DNA of 64,000 nt from Pseudomonas sp. MUP55 (lineage in GTDB: Bacteria > Pseudomonadota > Gammaproteobacteria > Pseudomonadales > Pseudomonadaceae). The position numbers were made by a program, and so were the translations under genes. The notes under the pieces were generated by a model. The model was not told the DNA's origin. It was given only the letters and a program-made list of their open reading frames with translations, and did not search any database. The stretch covers positions 5,587,501 to 5,651,500 of the forward strand of contig NZ_CP138214.1 in the NCBI RefSeq assembly GCF_034043515.1, given 5' to 3'. The number at the start of each line of letters is the position of its first letter. The stretch's first letter is position 1. Shown here one piece after another: positions 26,097 through 34,759 of this stretch.

Positions 26097-26729
26097 TTAA
26101 AACGGCTCGTTGCCACGTCGGCGGAACCAGCCGGTCAGGGACAGGCGCTCACGCGTGGCCGGCAGGACTTCGTGGGGCACTTCGCCCGAGAGGAACACCA
26201 CCAGGCTACCGCCGGCGGGCACCACGTCGTGTTCGAGGCCGCCCTTGAGGTACATGCGCAACTGGCCACCGTGTTCGGGCAGCCAGGCGTCGTTCAGATA
26301 GATCACGGCCGAGACCATGCGCCGGTCATCGTCGCGAAAACGATCCACATGCCTGAGGTAGAACGCTCCGGGCGGGTACATCGCGAAGTGGCTTTCGAAA
26401 TCTTCCAGGCCGAGAAACAGGCCACGGTTCATGGCCAGGCGCAGGCTGTCCATCACCGCCATGTAGGTGTCGCAAACGGCGGCATCGCCCTCTTCCAGCC
26501 ATTGGATGTGGTCGCCGCGAATCCCCTCGCGAATTTCCTGGGCCGGCCCGCGCCCCACCGCTGCCGGTGCCAGTTCACCTTGCGCCGCACGTTTACGGCA
26601 CTCAGCCGCCAGCTCCAGGGTCAGAGCCTGGGGCAGGAAGGCATTCTGCTGCGACCAGCCTTTTTCGGCCAAGTCGTCGACAATGCGTTGCAGCAGCGGG
26701 TGATCGAGGGGTATTTGCATGGCGCGCAT
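26097..26729 (-). CDS. 2-oxoglutarate/Fe(II) prolyl hydroxylase, EGLN/PPHD-like
   Basis: Probable protein prolyl 4-hydroxylase, 210 residues from the ATG at 26729; ATGs at 26738 and 26720 are alternatives and no ribosome site decides. The double-stranded beta-helix has iron ligands H127, D129 (YLRHVDRFRDDDRR) and H186 (VPHEVLPATRER), with the 2-oxoglutarate Arg at 195, exactly nine after the last His as in human EGLN1. AVIYLNDAWLPEHGGQLRMY also matches EGLN proteins. The Pseudomonas homologue PPHD hydroxylates elongation factor Tu; the same target is inferred. The gene stands alone. Confidence 0.88.
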   Translation of the reverse strand: MRAMQIPLDHPLLQRIVDDLAEKGWSQQNAFLPQALTLELAAECRKRAAQGELAPAAVGRGPAQEIREGIRGDHIQWLEEGDAAVCDTYMAVMDSLRLAMNRGLFLGLEDFESHFAMYPPGAFYLRHVDRFRDDDRRMVSAVIYLNDAWLPEHGGQLRMYLKGGLEHDVVPAGGSLVVFLSGEVPHEVLPATRERLSLTGWFRRRGNEPF

Positions 26730-26860
26730 AGTATCCATACGCCTGTGAATCCGACAGCGCCGTCGAGCGTCTGAATACACTTTAGTCAGGTGACTGATAG
26801 GACTTCTCGACAAATCCTACGCCCGACACGGACAATAGTGGCCGACTGACAGGAGTCCTT

Positions 26861-27613
26861 ATGCGTCGTTTGTTTTTTTCCTTGCTGATGTTCTGCGTTT
26901 TGCCCGCCTGGGCAGACGGCCATGATCAGTTGTACAAGGTCGCTGGCTGGGCCGAACAACGTGCGCATTTCAATGACGCCCTCGCCGCCGCTCAACAGCG
27001 CTACCGCAACAGCCTGCCGCCGGCGGTGTACCAGGCGCTGGTGGACAACAGCAGCAAACGCTTCGCGGCCCAGGCCATGGACCAGCGTGCCGAGGCCCAA
27101 CTGCGCAAGCACCTGGCAGACCCGAAACCGGCCCTGGCTTTTTTCCAGTCGCCCCTGGGGCGCAAGATTGTCGCCGCCGAATTGCTCGCCACCCGTCGCG
27201 ACCAGTTGGCGAAAAACGCTCAGGGCCTGCCGAAACTTCAAGCCGACGCCACCCGCAGCCTGATCATCGGCCACCTGGCCCAGGCCCTGCCCGCACGCGA
27301 AGCCGGCGCCGAAGTCAGCCTGGCGATTGCCGGCGTGGCGGCCGACAGCTTGAGCCAGATGATCCCGGGCCTGTTGGGCGGCGGTCAGGCCCAGGGCATG
27401 TTGAATGGCCAGCGTGAGCGGCTGATGCAGCAGATCGACAAAGACCTGAATAACACGCTGCTGTACGTCTATCGGGATTTGTCTGACCCGGAGCTGGAAG
27501 AATTCGCAACGTTTGCCGAATCGCCCGAGGGTAAGGCGTATTACCAGGCGGCGCTCGCCGCCATCCGCGCAGGGCTGGCTGTAGGCCAAAGCACCTCGAG
27601 CCTGGCGCAGTAG
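26861..27613 (+). CDS. DUF2059-domain exported protein
   Basis: Predicted periplasmic protein of 250 residues with signal peptide MRRLFFSLLMFCVLPAWA. The ATG follows ACAGGAGTCCTT. The body is mostly helical and matches DUF2059-like proteins, with QLRKHLADPKPALAFFQSPL and a final LEEFATFAESPEGKAYYQAA segment. No catalytic residues are recognised. It is divergent from the prolyl-hydroxylase-like gene. A REPIN follows the stop by 4 bp. Confidence 0.82.
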   Translation: MRRLFFSLLMFCVLPAWADGHDQLYKVAGWAEQRAHFNDALAAAQQRYRNSLPPAVYQALVDNSSKRFAAQAMDQRAEAQLRKHLADPKPALAFFQSPLGRKIVAAELLATRRDQLAKNAQGLPKLQADATRSLIIGHLAQALPAREAGAEVSLAIAGVAADSLSQMIPGLLGGGQAQGMLNGQRERLMQQIDKDLNNTLLYVYRDLSDPELEEFATFAESPEGKAYYQAALAAIRAGLAVGQSTSSLAQ

Positions 27614-27617
27614 AACA

Positions 27618-27707
27618 TGTGGGAGGGGGCTTGCTCCCGATGGCGGTGTGTCAGCTACACATAAGTTGACTGGCACACCGCCATCGGGAGCAAGCCCCCT
27701 CCCACAT
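27618..27707. repeat. REP doublet (REPIN), head-to-head, GCTTGCTCCCGAT variant
   Basis: Inverted REP pair with inner arms GGGGGCTTGCTCCCGATGGC and complement, a variant with CTCCC in place of CCCCC in both arms. The two arms covary, so each doublet stays symmetric. It lies between two convergent genes. Confidence 0.93.
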
Positions 27708-27719
27708 TGGATTGCGTTA

Positions 27720-28658
27720 CTACAGTTGGTCCGTGAGAAAACTGAAATATTCTTCGCGAATCTCCGGAATTTCGTTCGCCAGGTGATGCCGCCCACGCTT
27801 GAGCATCAACACCTCGGGCTGATCGAACTTGCTGCGCAGCACCTGCAAGTTATGCTGCCAATCCACCGTCATATCCTCTTCGCCCTGCACGATCACCGGT
27901 CGCCGTGAGCTAGCCGGCGCCGCTTCGATGCGCTTGATCCAGCGCGCCAGGGCGCCTACCCAGGCGGTGGGCAACTGGCGCGGTTGCAGCGGGTCGGCTT
28001 CGAGAAAAGGTTTGAAGGCCGGGTCGTTGGAGTTGTCGCTGAACCGTCGCGCAATGCCTTTGACGAAAGGGCGCAGCAGGTAATAGCTGAGCTGGGACCA
28101 GCCCCAGGCCCGCGGACGTACCAGCGGCGACAGCAGAAAGGTCTTGCCCTGGGCCGGGCTCTGGGCGCCGTGATTGAGCAGGTGGTCCACCACAATGGCC
28201 CCGCCCGTGCTTTGCCCGAACAGGTGCCAGGGCTGCGGCAGTTGCAGCGCCTGGGCCTCGACAAACAACGCCTGCACGACATCCTGGTACACCGCAAACT
28301 CATCAATGCTGGCGCGCGCGCCGCTGGACAAGCCATGACCCGGCAGGTCGCAGGCGATCACCACAAAGCCTTGGTCCAACGCCCATTCCACTACGTGGCG
28401 GTACAGCCCCATATGGTCGTAGAAACCGTGGAACATGAACATCGTTGCCACGGGCACGGGCGGCCACCACACCTGGGCCACCACCTCGAACCCGTCCACC
28501 TCCAAGCGCCCCAGACGGCTCACGGCCGGCACCTTGCGTGCGCCCAGGTCGAGGCCGTAGAAACGTTGATAGACCCTCGCCTCGGCTGACAAAGGCTGCG
28601 CATCCACCAGCGGCCGCAAGCTCTCGCGCAGATGATCAGGGTCAAAGGTGACGGGCAT
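27720..28658 (-). CDS. Alpha/beta hydrolase (monoacylglycerol-lipase-like)
   Basis: Cytoplasmic hydrolase of 312 residues from the ATG at 28658. An upstream extension to 28724 has no coding character. The nucleophile elbow is GQSTGG (HLFGQSTGGAIVVDHLL). The oxyanion region is MFMFHGFYDHMG, and the likely catalytic His is in the late KRGRHHLANE segment. It belongs to the S33/serine-aminopeptidase-like lysophospholipase group. Substrate unknown. It is divergent from the thioredoxin-fold gene at 28758. Confidence 0.88.
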   Translation of the reverse strand: MPVTFDPDHLRESLRPLVDAQPLSAEARVYQRFYGLDLGARKVPAVSRLGRLEVDGFEVVAQVWWPPVPVATMFMFHGFYDHMGLYRHVVEWALDQGFVVIACDLPGHGLSSGARASIDEFAVYQDVVQALFVEAQALQLPQPWHLFGQSTGGAIVVDHLLNHGAQSPAQGKTFLLSPLVRPRAWGWSQLSYYLLRPFVKGIARRFSDNSNDPAFKPFLEADPLQPRQLPTAWVGALARWIKRIEAAPASSRRPVIVQGEEDMTVDWQHNLQVLRSKFDQPEVLMLKRGRHHLANEIPEIREEYFSFLTDQL

Positions 28659-28757
28659 AAAGGCTTCCAGACTGACGGTGAAGATGAATATCGAGCTGCG
28701 ATATTCATCTGTCAGGACAAGCATGGCAAGCTACGCGACCCGCGAGGATACATCTGA

Positions 28758-29333
28758 ATGCGACAGCCCTACCGCACCACCTTGTTCGCCAGCCTGGTGC
28801 TGATTATCTGCGCCGGCGTGCTGTGGGCCGCGTATGACTGGTTCCAAGGCCGTTACCTGCGGGCCTTCAGCGAGCACACGGCGGTGTTCTCCGGCGACGC
28901 GCTGCAACTGCCCGCCGCACTGCGCGGCCCCGGCCCGATTCGCCTGGTGCACTTCTGGGACCCGGCCTGCCCGTGCAATGTCGGCAACCAGCAACACCTG
29001 GGCGAGCTGATCGAGCAATACGCGCCGCAAGGTGTGGAGTTCTATGCCCTGCAAAAAGCCGGCAGCCACGGCGTGCTGCCGGACAACCTGGGCCAGATGA
29101 AAACCCTCGACGCCCTGCCCGGCGCCGATCAGGTACCGGCAAGCCCCGCCGTGGGCATTTGGGACCGTACCGGCAAGCTGGCGTATTTCGGCCCCTACAG
29201 CGAAGGGTTGACCTGCAATGCCAGCAACAGCTTTATCGAGCCCATCCTCAAGGCCCTGCAAGCCGGGCGCGAAGTGAATGCCACCCACACCCTGGCGGTG
29301 GGCTGCTATTGTTCGTGGCCTAAGCAACCGTAG
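28758..29333 (+). CDS. DUF6436 thioredoxin-fold membrane-anchored protein
   Basis: Protein of 191 residues with one N-terminal transmembrane segment (LFASLVLIICAGVLWAAY), so the domain is probably periplasmic. The active-site-like motif is WDPACPCNV with Cys71 and Cys73, a CPC rather than the CxxC of thioredoxins. Further cysteines occur late (GLTCNAS, GCYCSWP). A redox role is likely but unproven. The penicillin-acylase-family gene follows by 26 bp in the same direction, suggesting an operon. One hypothesis is redox assistance to exported partners. Confidence 0.82.
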   Translation: MRQPYRTTLFASLVLIICAGVLWAAYDWFQGRYLRAFSEHTAVFSGDALQLPAALRGPGPIRLVHFWDPACPCNVGNQQHLGELIEQYAPQGVEFYALQKAGSHGVLPDNLGQMKTLDALPGADQVPASPAVGIWDRTGKLAYFGPYSEGLTCNASNSFIEPILKALQAGREVNATHTLAVGCYCSWPKQP

Positions 29334-29359
29334 TCCGTCCATCTGGTTAAGGAAAGTCG

Positions 29360-31714
29360 ATGAAGCGTGTGTTGCAGGCTCTCGTGGTGCTGGTTGTGTT
29401 GGTCGCCCTCGGCGCCGGCTGGTACGTCTACAGCAAACAACCGACCCGCCAGGGCACGGTCACGCTGGCGCACCTGCAGGGCTCGGTCACGGTGCGCTAC
29501 GACGATCGGGGCGTGCCGCATATCCGTGCCGGCAACGAGGCCGACCTGTACCGCGCCCTGGGCTATGTGCACGCCCAGGACCGGCTGTTCCAGATGGAGA
29601 TCATGCGCCGCCTGGCCCGTGGCGAACTGGCCGAGGTGCTGGGGCCCAAGCTGCTGGAGACCGATAAGCTGTTTCGCAGCCTGCAGATCCGCGAGCGCGC
29701 CTTGAGCTACGTTGAGCACATGGACCCCGAGTCGGCCTCCTCGAAGGCCCTGCAAGCCTATCTGGACGGGATCAACCAGTATCAGGCCAGCCACGCCAGC
29801 CCGATGGAGTTCGACGTGCTGGGCATCCCCAGGCGCCCGTTCACCGCCGAGGACTCCATCAGCGTCGCCGGGTATATGGCCTACAGCTTTGCCGCGGCCT
29901 TTCGTACCGAACCCCTGCTGACTTACGTACGCGATCAGTTGGGCGGCGACTACCTCAAGGTCTTCGACCTCGACTGGCAACCCAAAGGCGCCCTCAACCT
30001 GGCGGCCGGCGACTGGAAGACCCTGGGCGCCCTCGCCAACCTGACTGAGCAAGCCCTGGCTGATAACGGCCTGCCGCAATTCGAAGGCAGCAATGCCTGG
30101 GCCATCAGCGGCAACCGCACCCAGAGCGGCAAGCCATTGCTGGCGGGCGACCCGCATATTCGCTTCTCGGTGCCGTCGGTGTGGTACGAAGCGCAGCTCT
30201 CGGCGCCTGGCTTTGAGTTGTATGGCTACCACAACGCGCTGGTGCCGGTGGCCTTCCTGGGGCACAACCTGGACTTCGGCTGGAGCCTGACCATGTTCCA
30301 GAACGACGACCTGGACCTGATCGCCGAGAAGGTCAACCCGGCCAACCCCAACCAAGTCTGGTATCACGGCCAGTGGGTCGACATGAGCAGCAGCGAGCAG
30401 CAGATTCAGGTCAAGGGGCAGGCCCCGGTCACCCTCACCCTGCGCCGCTCGCCCCACGGCCCGATCGTCAATGACGTACTCGGTGAAAACGCCGGCACCA
30501 CGCCCATCGCCATGTGGTGGGCGTTCCTCGACAGCGAAAACCCGATCCTCGAAGGTTTCTACCAGCTCAACCGGGCCGATTCCCTGGCCAAGGCACGTGC
30601 TGCGGCGTCCAGGGTCTCGGCGCCGGGGCTGAACATCGTGTGGGCCAATGCCAAGGGTGATATCGGCTGGTGGGCGGCGGCGCAGTTGCCGATACGCCCG
30701 GCCGGCGTCAACCCGGCGTTCATCCTCGACGGCAGCACCGCCCAGGCCGACAAGCTGGGCTTTTACCCTTTCAGCGCCAACCCCCAGGAAGAAAACCCGG
30801 CGCGCGGCTACGTGGTATCGGCCAATGCGCAACCCGCCTCGCCCACCGGCATGGAGATCCCCGGTTATTACAACCTGGCCGACCGTGGCCAGCAGTTGAA
30901 CGCGCAGTTGAGCGACAACAGCATGAAGTGGAACGTGAACAACAGCCAGGCCCTGCAACTGGGCACCACCACCGCCTTTGGCCCGCGCCTGCTGGCGCCG
31001 CTGTTGCCAGTGTTGCGTGAGGTGGTCACAGACCCGGCGCAGCTCAAGCTGGTGGAGCAATTGGCAAACTGGAAAGGCGACTACCCGCTGGACTCCACCA
31101 GCGCCACGCTGTTCAACCAGTTGCTGTTCAACCTCGCTGACGCGACCTTCCACCCGAAACTGGGCGACGCCCTGTTCAAGACCCTGCTCGGCACCCGCGT
31201 GATCGACGCAGCCCTGCCACGCCTGGCGGCCTCGCCGGATTCGCCGTGGTGGAACGGCACGCGAGCGGCCACCGTCAAGCTGGCCTGGGACAACAGCCTG
31301 GCGCATCTGAAAGCGACCTTCGGCGATGACCCGTCCCAATGGCAGTGGGGCAAAGCGCACACCCTGACCCACGGCCACCCGCTGGGCATGCAGAAGCCGC
31401 TGGACAGGCTATTCAACGTGGGGCCCTTCGCCGCACCGGGCAGCCACGAAGTGCCGAACAACCAGACCGCCATGATCGGCCCGGCTCCCTGGCCGGTGAC
31501 CTATGGCCCCTCGACCCGTCGCCTGATCGACTTCGCCGACGCGGCGCACGCCCTGACCATCAACCCGGTGGGGCAAAGCGGCGTGCCGTTCGATACGCAC
31601 TACAGTGACCAGGCGCAAACCTATATCGAAGGCGGCTACGAGCAGGCGCATTTCAGCGAAGAGGAAATCACGGCCAATACCCGTGGCACCTTGAAACTGT
31701 TGCCGGCCAGATAG
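29360..31714 (+). CDS. hacB: Penicillin-acylase-family Ntn hydrolase, probable acyl-homoserine-lactone acylase (HacB-like)
   Basis: Predicted periplasmic acylase of 784 residues, translated as a precursor that self-cleaves into two chains. The N-terminal signal or anchor is LVVLVVLVALGAGWYVY. The autoproteolysis and nucleophile site is Gly243-Ser244 (FEGSNAWAISG). RYDDRGVPHIRA, YVHAQDRLFQMEIMRRL and GDPHIRFSVPSVWYE are family signatures. P. aeruginosa PA0305 (HacB), a quorum-quenching acylase, lies beside the spu cluster as here, so orthology is plausible. Substrate chain length is not visible. The ATG follows AAGGAAAGTCG. Confidence 0.88.
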   Translation: MKRVLQALVVLVVLVALGAGWYVYSKQPTRQGTVTLAHLQGSVTVRYDDRGVPHIRAGNEADLYRALGYVHAQDRLFQMEIMRRLARGELAEVLGPKLLETDKLFRSLQIRERALSYVEHMDPESASSKALQAYLDGINQYQASHASPMEFDVLGIPRRPFTAEDSISVAGYMAYSFAAAFRTEPLLTYVRDQLGGDYLKVFDLDWQPKGALNLAAGDWKTLGALANLTEQALADNGLPQFEGSNAWAISGNRTQSGKPLLAGDPHIRFSVPSVWYEAQLSAPGFELYGYHNALVPVAFLGHNLDFGWSLTMFQNDDLDLIAEKVNPANPNQVWYHGQWVDMSSSEQQIQVKGQAPVTLTLRRSPHGPIVNDVLGENAGTTPIAMWWAFLDSENPILEGFYQLNRADSLAKARAAASRVSAPGLNIVWANAKGDIGWWAAAQLPIRPAGVNPAFILDGSTAQADKLGFYPFSANPQEENPARGYVVSANAQPASPTGMEIPGYYNLADRGQQLNAQLSDNSMKWNVNNSQALQLGTTTAFGPRLLAPLLPVLREVVTDPAQLKLVEQLANWKGDYPLDSTSATLFNQLLFNLADATFHPKLGDALFKTLLGTRVIDAALPRLAASPDSPWWNGTRAATVKLAWDNSLAHLKATFGDDPSQWQWGKAHTLTHGHPLGMQKPLDRLFNVGPFAAPGSHEVPNNQTAMIGPAPWPVTYGPSTRRLIDFADAAHALTINPVGQSGVPFDTHYSDQAQTYIEGGYEQAHFSEEEITANTRGTLKLLPAR

Positions 31715-31734
31715 CTATGTTCCACTGGTCAATA

Positions 31735-31824
31735 TGTGGGAGGGGGCTTGCCCCCGATTGCGATGGGTCAGCGACACATGAGTTGACTGACACACTGCTA
31801 TCGGGGGCAAGCCCCCTCCCACAT
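31735..31824. repeat. REP doublet (REPIN), head-to-head
   Basis: Standard inverted REP pair between the convergent acylase and GlxA-type genes. Confidence 0.94.
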
Positions 31825-31834
31825 TCAGTTATCG

Positions 31835-32800
31835 CTACACGGGCGCTGCAAAATTGAGCCTGAACTGCTGCGGCGTCACGCCCAGCCGACGGTTGAACAC
31901 ACTGCGCATGTGCTGAGCGTCGCGAAACCCGCACTGGTAGGCCACCGTCTTGAGCGGCGCGTGCGTGCTTTCGAGCATGACCCGCGCCGCGTCCACCCGC
32001 GCCCTCTCTACAAATTCAGCAGGCGTAACCCGCGCCTCACGGGCAAACACCCGGGAAAAATTGCGCGCGCTCATGTTCGCCGCCCTGGCCAGGTCGGCAA
32101 TGCCCAGGTCCCCGGTCAGGTTCGCCAGTACATACAACTGCACCTGCGCCACCGCTGAGGTGGTTTCGGCATGGGGCGTGAGAAACGGGCTGAACTGCGA
32201 CTGCCCGCCCGAGCGCTGGGTGAACACCACCAGGCGCTTGGCCACGCTCAACGCCACTTCCGGGCCGTGGTCCTGGGCCAGCAGGTAGAGCGACAGGTCG
32301 ATCCCCGCCGTGACCCCGCCCGAGGTGTAGAGGTTGCCGTCCTGCACATACAGACGGTCGGCTTCGACACGGGTCGAGGGGCACAACCGGGCCAGGTCGG
32401 CGGCGTCACCCCAATGGGTGGTGACGGTTTTACCGTCGAGCAGACCGGCGCGGGCCAGCATGAAGGCGCCATTGCAGATCGAGCCGAAGCGCTGTGCCCG
32501 GGCGGCGGCGGCGCGCAGCCAGTCATCGAACGCCGGGCCGAAATCCTCGAACGGCAACTGCGGGCCGCCGGCGACCAGTAACAGGTCATAGGCATGCAGG
32601 GCCTGGCTGTAATGCGTGTGAGCCTGTAACGACAAACCGTTGGAGCACGCCATGCTGCCGTGAGCAAAGCCGATAACCTCCAGTTGATAGTGGTCTTCGG
32701 GCGCAAGGAAACGGTTCGCCTCGCAGAACACATCCATAGGCCCGGTCACGTCCAGCGACTGGACGCCGGGGAAGATCAGGATCGCAACGGTTTTGCCCAT
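31835..32800 (-). CDS. GlxA-type AraC-family transcriptional regulator with DJ-1/PfpI domain
   Basis: Regulator of 321 residues from the ATG at 32800 (AAGG seven bases upstream). The N-terminal DJ-1/PfpI-like domain (about 1-185) begins KTVAILIFPGVQSLDVTGPM and has the elbow GSICNGAFMLARAGLLDG. The C-terminal AraC double helix-turn-helix (about 220-321) contains DLARAANMSARNFSRVFARE and VAYQCGFRDAQHMRSVF. Family members control uptake and catabolism of amines or amino-acid derivatives. The effector is unknown. It is divergent from the HD-domain gene and two REP families lie around it. Confidence 0.92.
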   Translation of the reverse strand: MGKTVAILIFPGVQSLDVTGPMDVFCEANRFLAPEDHYQLEVIGFAHGSMACSNGLSLQAHTHYSQALHAYDLLLVAGGPQLPFEDFGPAFDDWLRAAAARAQRFGSICNGAFMLARAGLLDGKTVTTHWGDAADLARLCPSTRVEADRLYVQDGNLYTSGGVTAGIDLSLYLLAQDHGPEVALSVAKRLVVFTQRSGGQSQFSPFLTPHAETTSAVAQVQLYVLANLTGDLGIADLARAANMSARNFSRVFAREARVTPAEFVERARVDAARVMLESTHAPLKTVAYQCGFRDAQHMRSVFNRRLGVTPQQFRLNFAAPV

Positions 32801-32832
32801 GAACACACCTTTAACTGGAAAACACAGAACCC

Positions 32833-32922
32833 TGTGGGAGGGGGCTTGCTCCCGATAGCGGCGGGTCAGTCACCTATGCACTGACTGACACTCCCTCATC
32901 GGGAGCAAGCCCCCTCCCACAT
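32833..32922. repeat. REP doublet (REPIN), head-to-head, GCTTGCTCCCGAT variant
   Basis: Inverted REP pair of the CTCCC variant (compare 27618-27707), in the GlxA-HD divergent intergenic region, so it lies upstream of both genes. Confidence 0.93.
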
Positions 32923-33082
32923 TTGGATTTTCACAGGTTTGGAGAATGATATCGCCCGCTACACCCTAGCCGATTTTGCCTTGGCACGATGTGTCGGCAC
33001 ATTGGCCGGGATCGCTCTCTCGCCGCGATGGCCCCTTGGCGAGGGTGCGACCAGACTGGATGCTTTCCAGAGGAGAGCCACC

Positions 33083-33637
33083 ATGAGCACCACCATCGCC
33101 GGCATCAAGATCCCCGACAGCGCCCTGGCCAGGGCCACCACGGAATATATCCGCGACATTGAGTCTGACCTGCTCTACCACCATTCCCGCCGCGTATTTC
33201 TGTTCGGTGCGTTGAGCGGTGAACGCAAGCAGTTGGCGTACAACCCCGAGTTGCTGTACGTCGGCGCGATGTTCCACGACCTGGGCCTGGTGCAGGGCCA
33301 CCGCAGCGACAACGAACGCTTCGAAGTGGACGGCGCCAACGCGGCGGCGGCCTTTCTCAAGCCGTATGGGCTCAGTGATGACGATATCGAACAGGTGTGG
33401 TTGTCCATTGCCCTGCACACCACGCCGGGCGTGCCGCAGCATCTGCGCCCGACCGTGGCGCTGGTGACCGCAGGGGTGGAAATGGACGTGCTGGGCATGG
33501 ACTACGCCGCCTTCAGCAGCGTGCAGCGCGAGGCGGTGGTGCATGCGCATCCACGGGGCGAGGGGTTCAAGGAATGCATCATCTGCGCCTTCGCCGACGG
33601 CTTGCGCCATCGTCCGCAGACCACGTTTGGCAAGTGA
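33083..33637 (+). pseudogene. HD-domain phosphohydrolase-like gene, C-terminus frameshifted
   Basis: HD-superfamily protein of 184 residues ending TTFGK. The ATG at 33083 follows AGAGGAGAGCCACC. HD-type metal residues are present: YHHSRRV (His33/34), MFHDLG (H65-D66), and ALHTTPG (His112). After the stop, another frame continues immediately with VKTDVLVDQEPGFKPMNFVE and ends VIRKSPWA at a TGA at 33718-33720. Adding one base near 33633 would restore one frame to 33720. So a 1-base loss removed about 27 C-terminal residues, or the base call is wrong. All catalytic motifs survive, so the product may be active. Function unknown. Confidence 0.82.
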
Positions 33638-33727
33638 AGACCGATGTGCTGGTGGATCAGGAGCCGGGGTTCAAGCCGATGAATTTTGTGGAGGTGATTC
33701 GTAAATCGCCCTGGGCTTGAAACCCAA

Positions 33728-33842
33728 TGATCGTTCACACGCTCTGCGTGGGAATGCAGGCCAGGACGCTCCGCGTCCGCTTCTAAAAGCGTGACGCAGA
33801 GCGTCACAGGAGGCGTTCCCACGCGGAGCGTGGGAACGATCA
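33728..33842. repeat. GATCGTTCCCACG-type palindromic repeat, 115 bp
   Basis: Element with outer inverted ends TGATCGTT(C)... and GGGAACGATCA and inner paired blocks such as GACGCTCCGCGTC and GTGACGCAGAGCGTCAC. A second full copy lies at 45103-45218. It can fold into a multi-stem structure. It sits between the HD gene and spuH. Confidence 0.9.
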
Positions 33843-33859
33843 GGCCCCCTCCCACATTT
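33843..33859. repeat. Truncated REP arm
   Basis: GGCCCCCTCCCACATTT is the outer half of a REP right arm. It abuts the end of the 115-bp palindrome with no spacer and has no left partner. Confidence 0.75.
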
Positions 33860-33874
33860 GGAGCTCACCCGGCT

Positions 33875-34759
33875 TCAGACCGGCGCAGGCGCCCGGCGCT
33901 TGTCCGGCTGCTGCCAGCCATCGGCAGCGGCTTCTTCGATGGCTTGCTGAATGGCCTTCTTGCGATGCTCCTCGGCCCGACGGCTGAAGAACCACACCAG
34001 GAAGGTCACCAGGGACACCGCCAGCAGAATCAGGCTGGCCACCGCGTTGATCTCAGGTTTAACCCCAAGACGCACGGCGGAGAACACTTCCATCGGCAAG
34101 GTGGTCGAGCCCGGCCCGGACACGAAGCTGGCCAGTACCAGGTCATCCAGCGACAGCGCGAAGGACATCATGCCGCCCGCCGCCAGGGAGGGCGCGATCA
34201 TCGGGATGGTGATCAGGAAGAACACCTTCCACGGCCGCGCTCCCAGGTCCATCGCCGCTTCTTCGATCGACAGGTCCAGCTCACGCAAGCGTGCCGACAC
34301 CACCACCGCCACGTACGCCGCGCAGAAGGTGGTATGGGCGATCCAGATGGTGACAATGCCACGCTCCTGGGGCCAACCGATCATCTGCGCCATGGCCACG
34401 AACAGCAGCAACAGCGACAGACCGGTGATCACTTCCGGCATCACCAACGGCGCCGTGACCAGGCCGCCGAACAGGGTGCGTCCCTTGAACTGGCTGATGC
34501 GCGTGAGCACGAATGCCGCCAGCGTACCCAGTGCTACTGCGGCCACCGCCGTGTAGCAGGCGATTTCCAGGGAACGCGCCACCGAGCCCATCAACTGGGT
34601 GTTGTCCAGCAGACCCACGTACCACTTGATCGACCAACCGCCCCACACCGTCACCAGTTTGGATTCGTTGAACGAGTAGATCACCAGAATCAGCATCGGC
34701 AGGTAGATGAACAGCAACCCCACCACCAGCATGAAGCTTGAAAATCTGAAGCGCTTCAT
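33875..34759 (-). CDS. spuH: Polyamine ABC transporter permease SpuH (PotI-like)
   Basis: Inner-membrane permease of the spermidine/putrescine importer, 294 residues with six hydrophobic segments. The ATPase-contact loop is EAAMDLGARPWKVFFLITIP. Its ATG overlaps the spuG stop (ATGA), so translation is coupled. It is the last gene of the spu transport block. The C-terminal tail is charged (REEHRKKAIQ, KRRAPAPV). Confidence 0.95.
   Translation of the reverse strand: MKRFRFSSFMLVVGLLFIYLPMLILVIYSFNESKLVTVWGGWSIKWYVGLLDNTQLMGSVARSLEIACYTAVAAVALGTLAAFVLTRISQFKGRTLFGGLVTAPLVMPEVITGLSLLLLFVAMAQMIGWPQERGIVTIWIAHTTFCAAYVAVVVSARLRELDLSIEEAAMDLGARPWKVFFLITIPMIAPSLAAGGMMSFALSLDDLVLASFVSGPGSTTLPMEVFSAVRLGVKPEINAVASLILLAVSLVTFLVWFFSRRAEEHRKKAIQQAIEEAAADGWQQPDKRRAPAPV

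Noticed and set aside
29306..31378. 690-codon minus-strand open frame
   Set aside because: Antisense to the acylase gene, which has all family motifs on the plus strand.
32980..33005. TTGGCACGATGTGTCGGCAC as a possible sigma-54 promoter for the HD gene
   Set aside because: The -24 half TTGGCACG is suggestive, but no TTGC is present at the required spacing.
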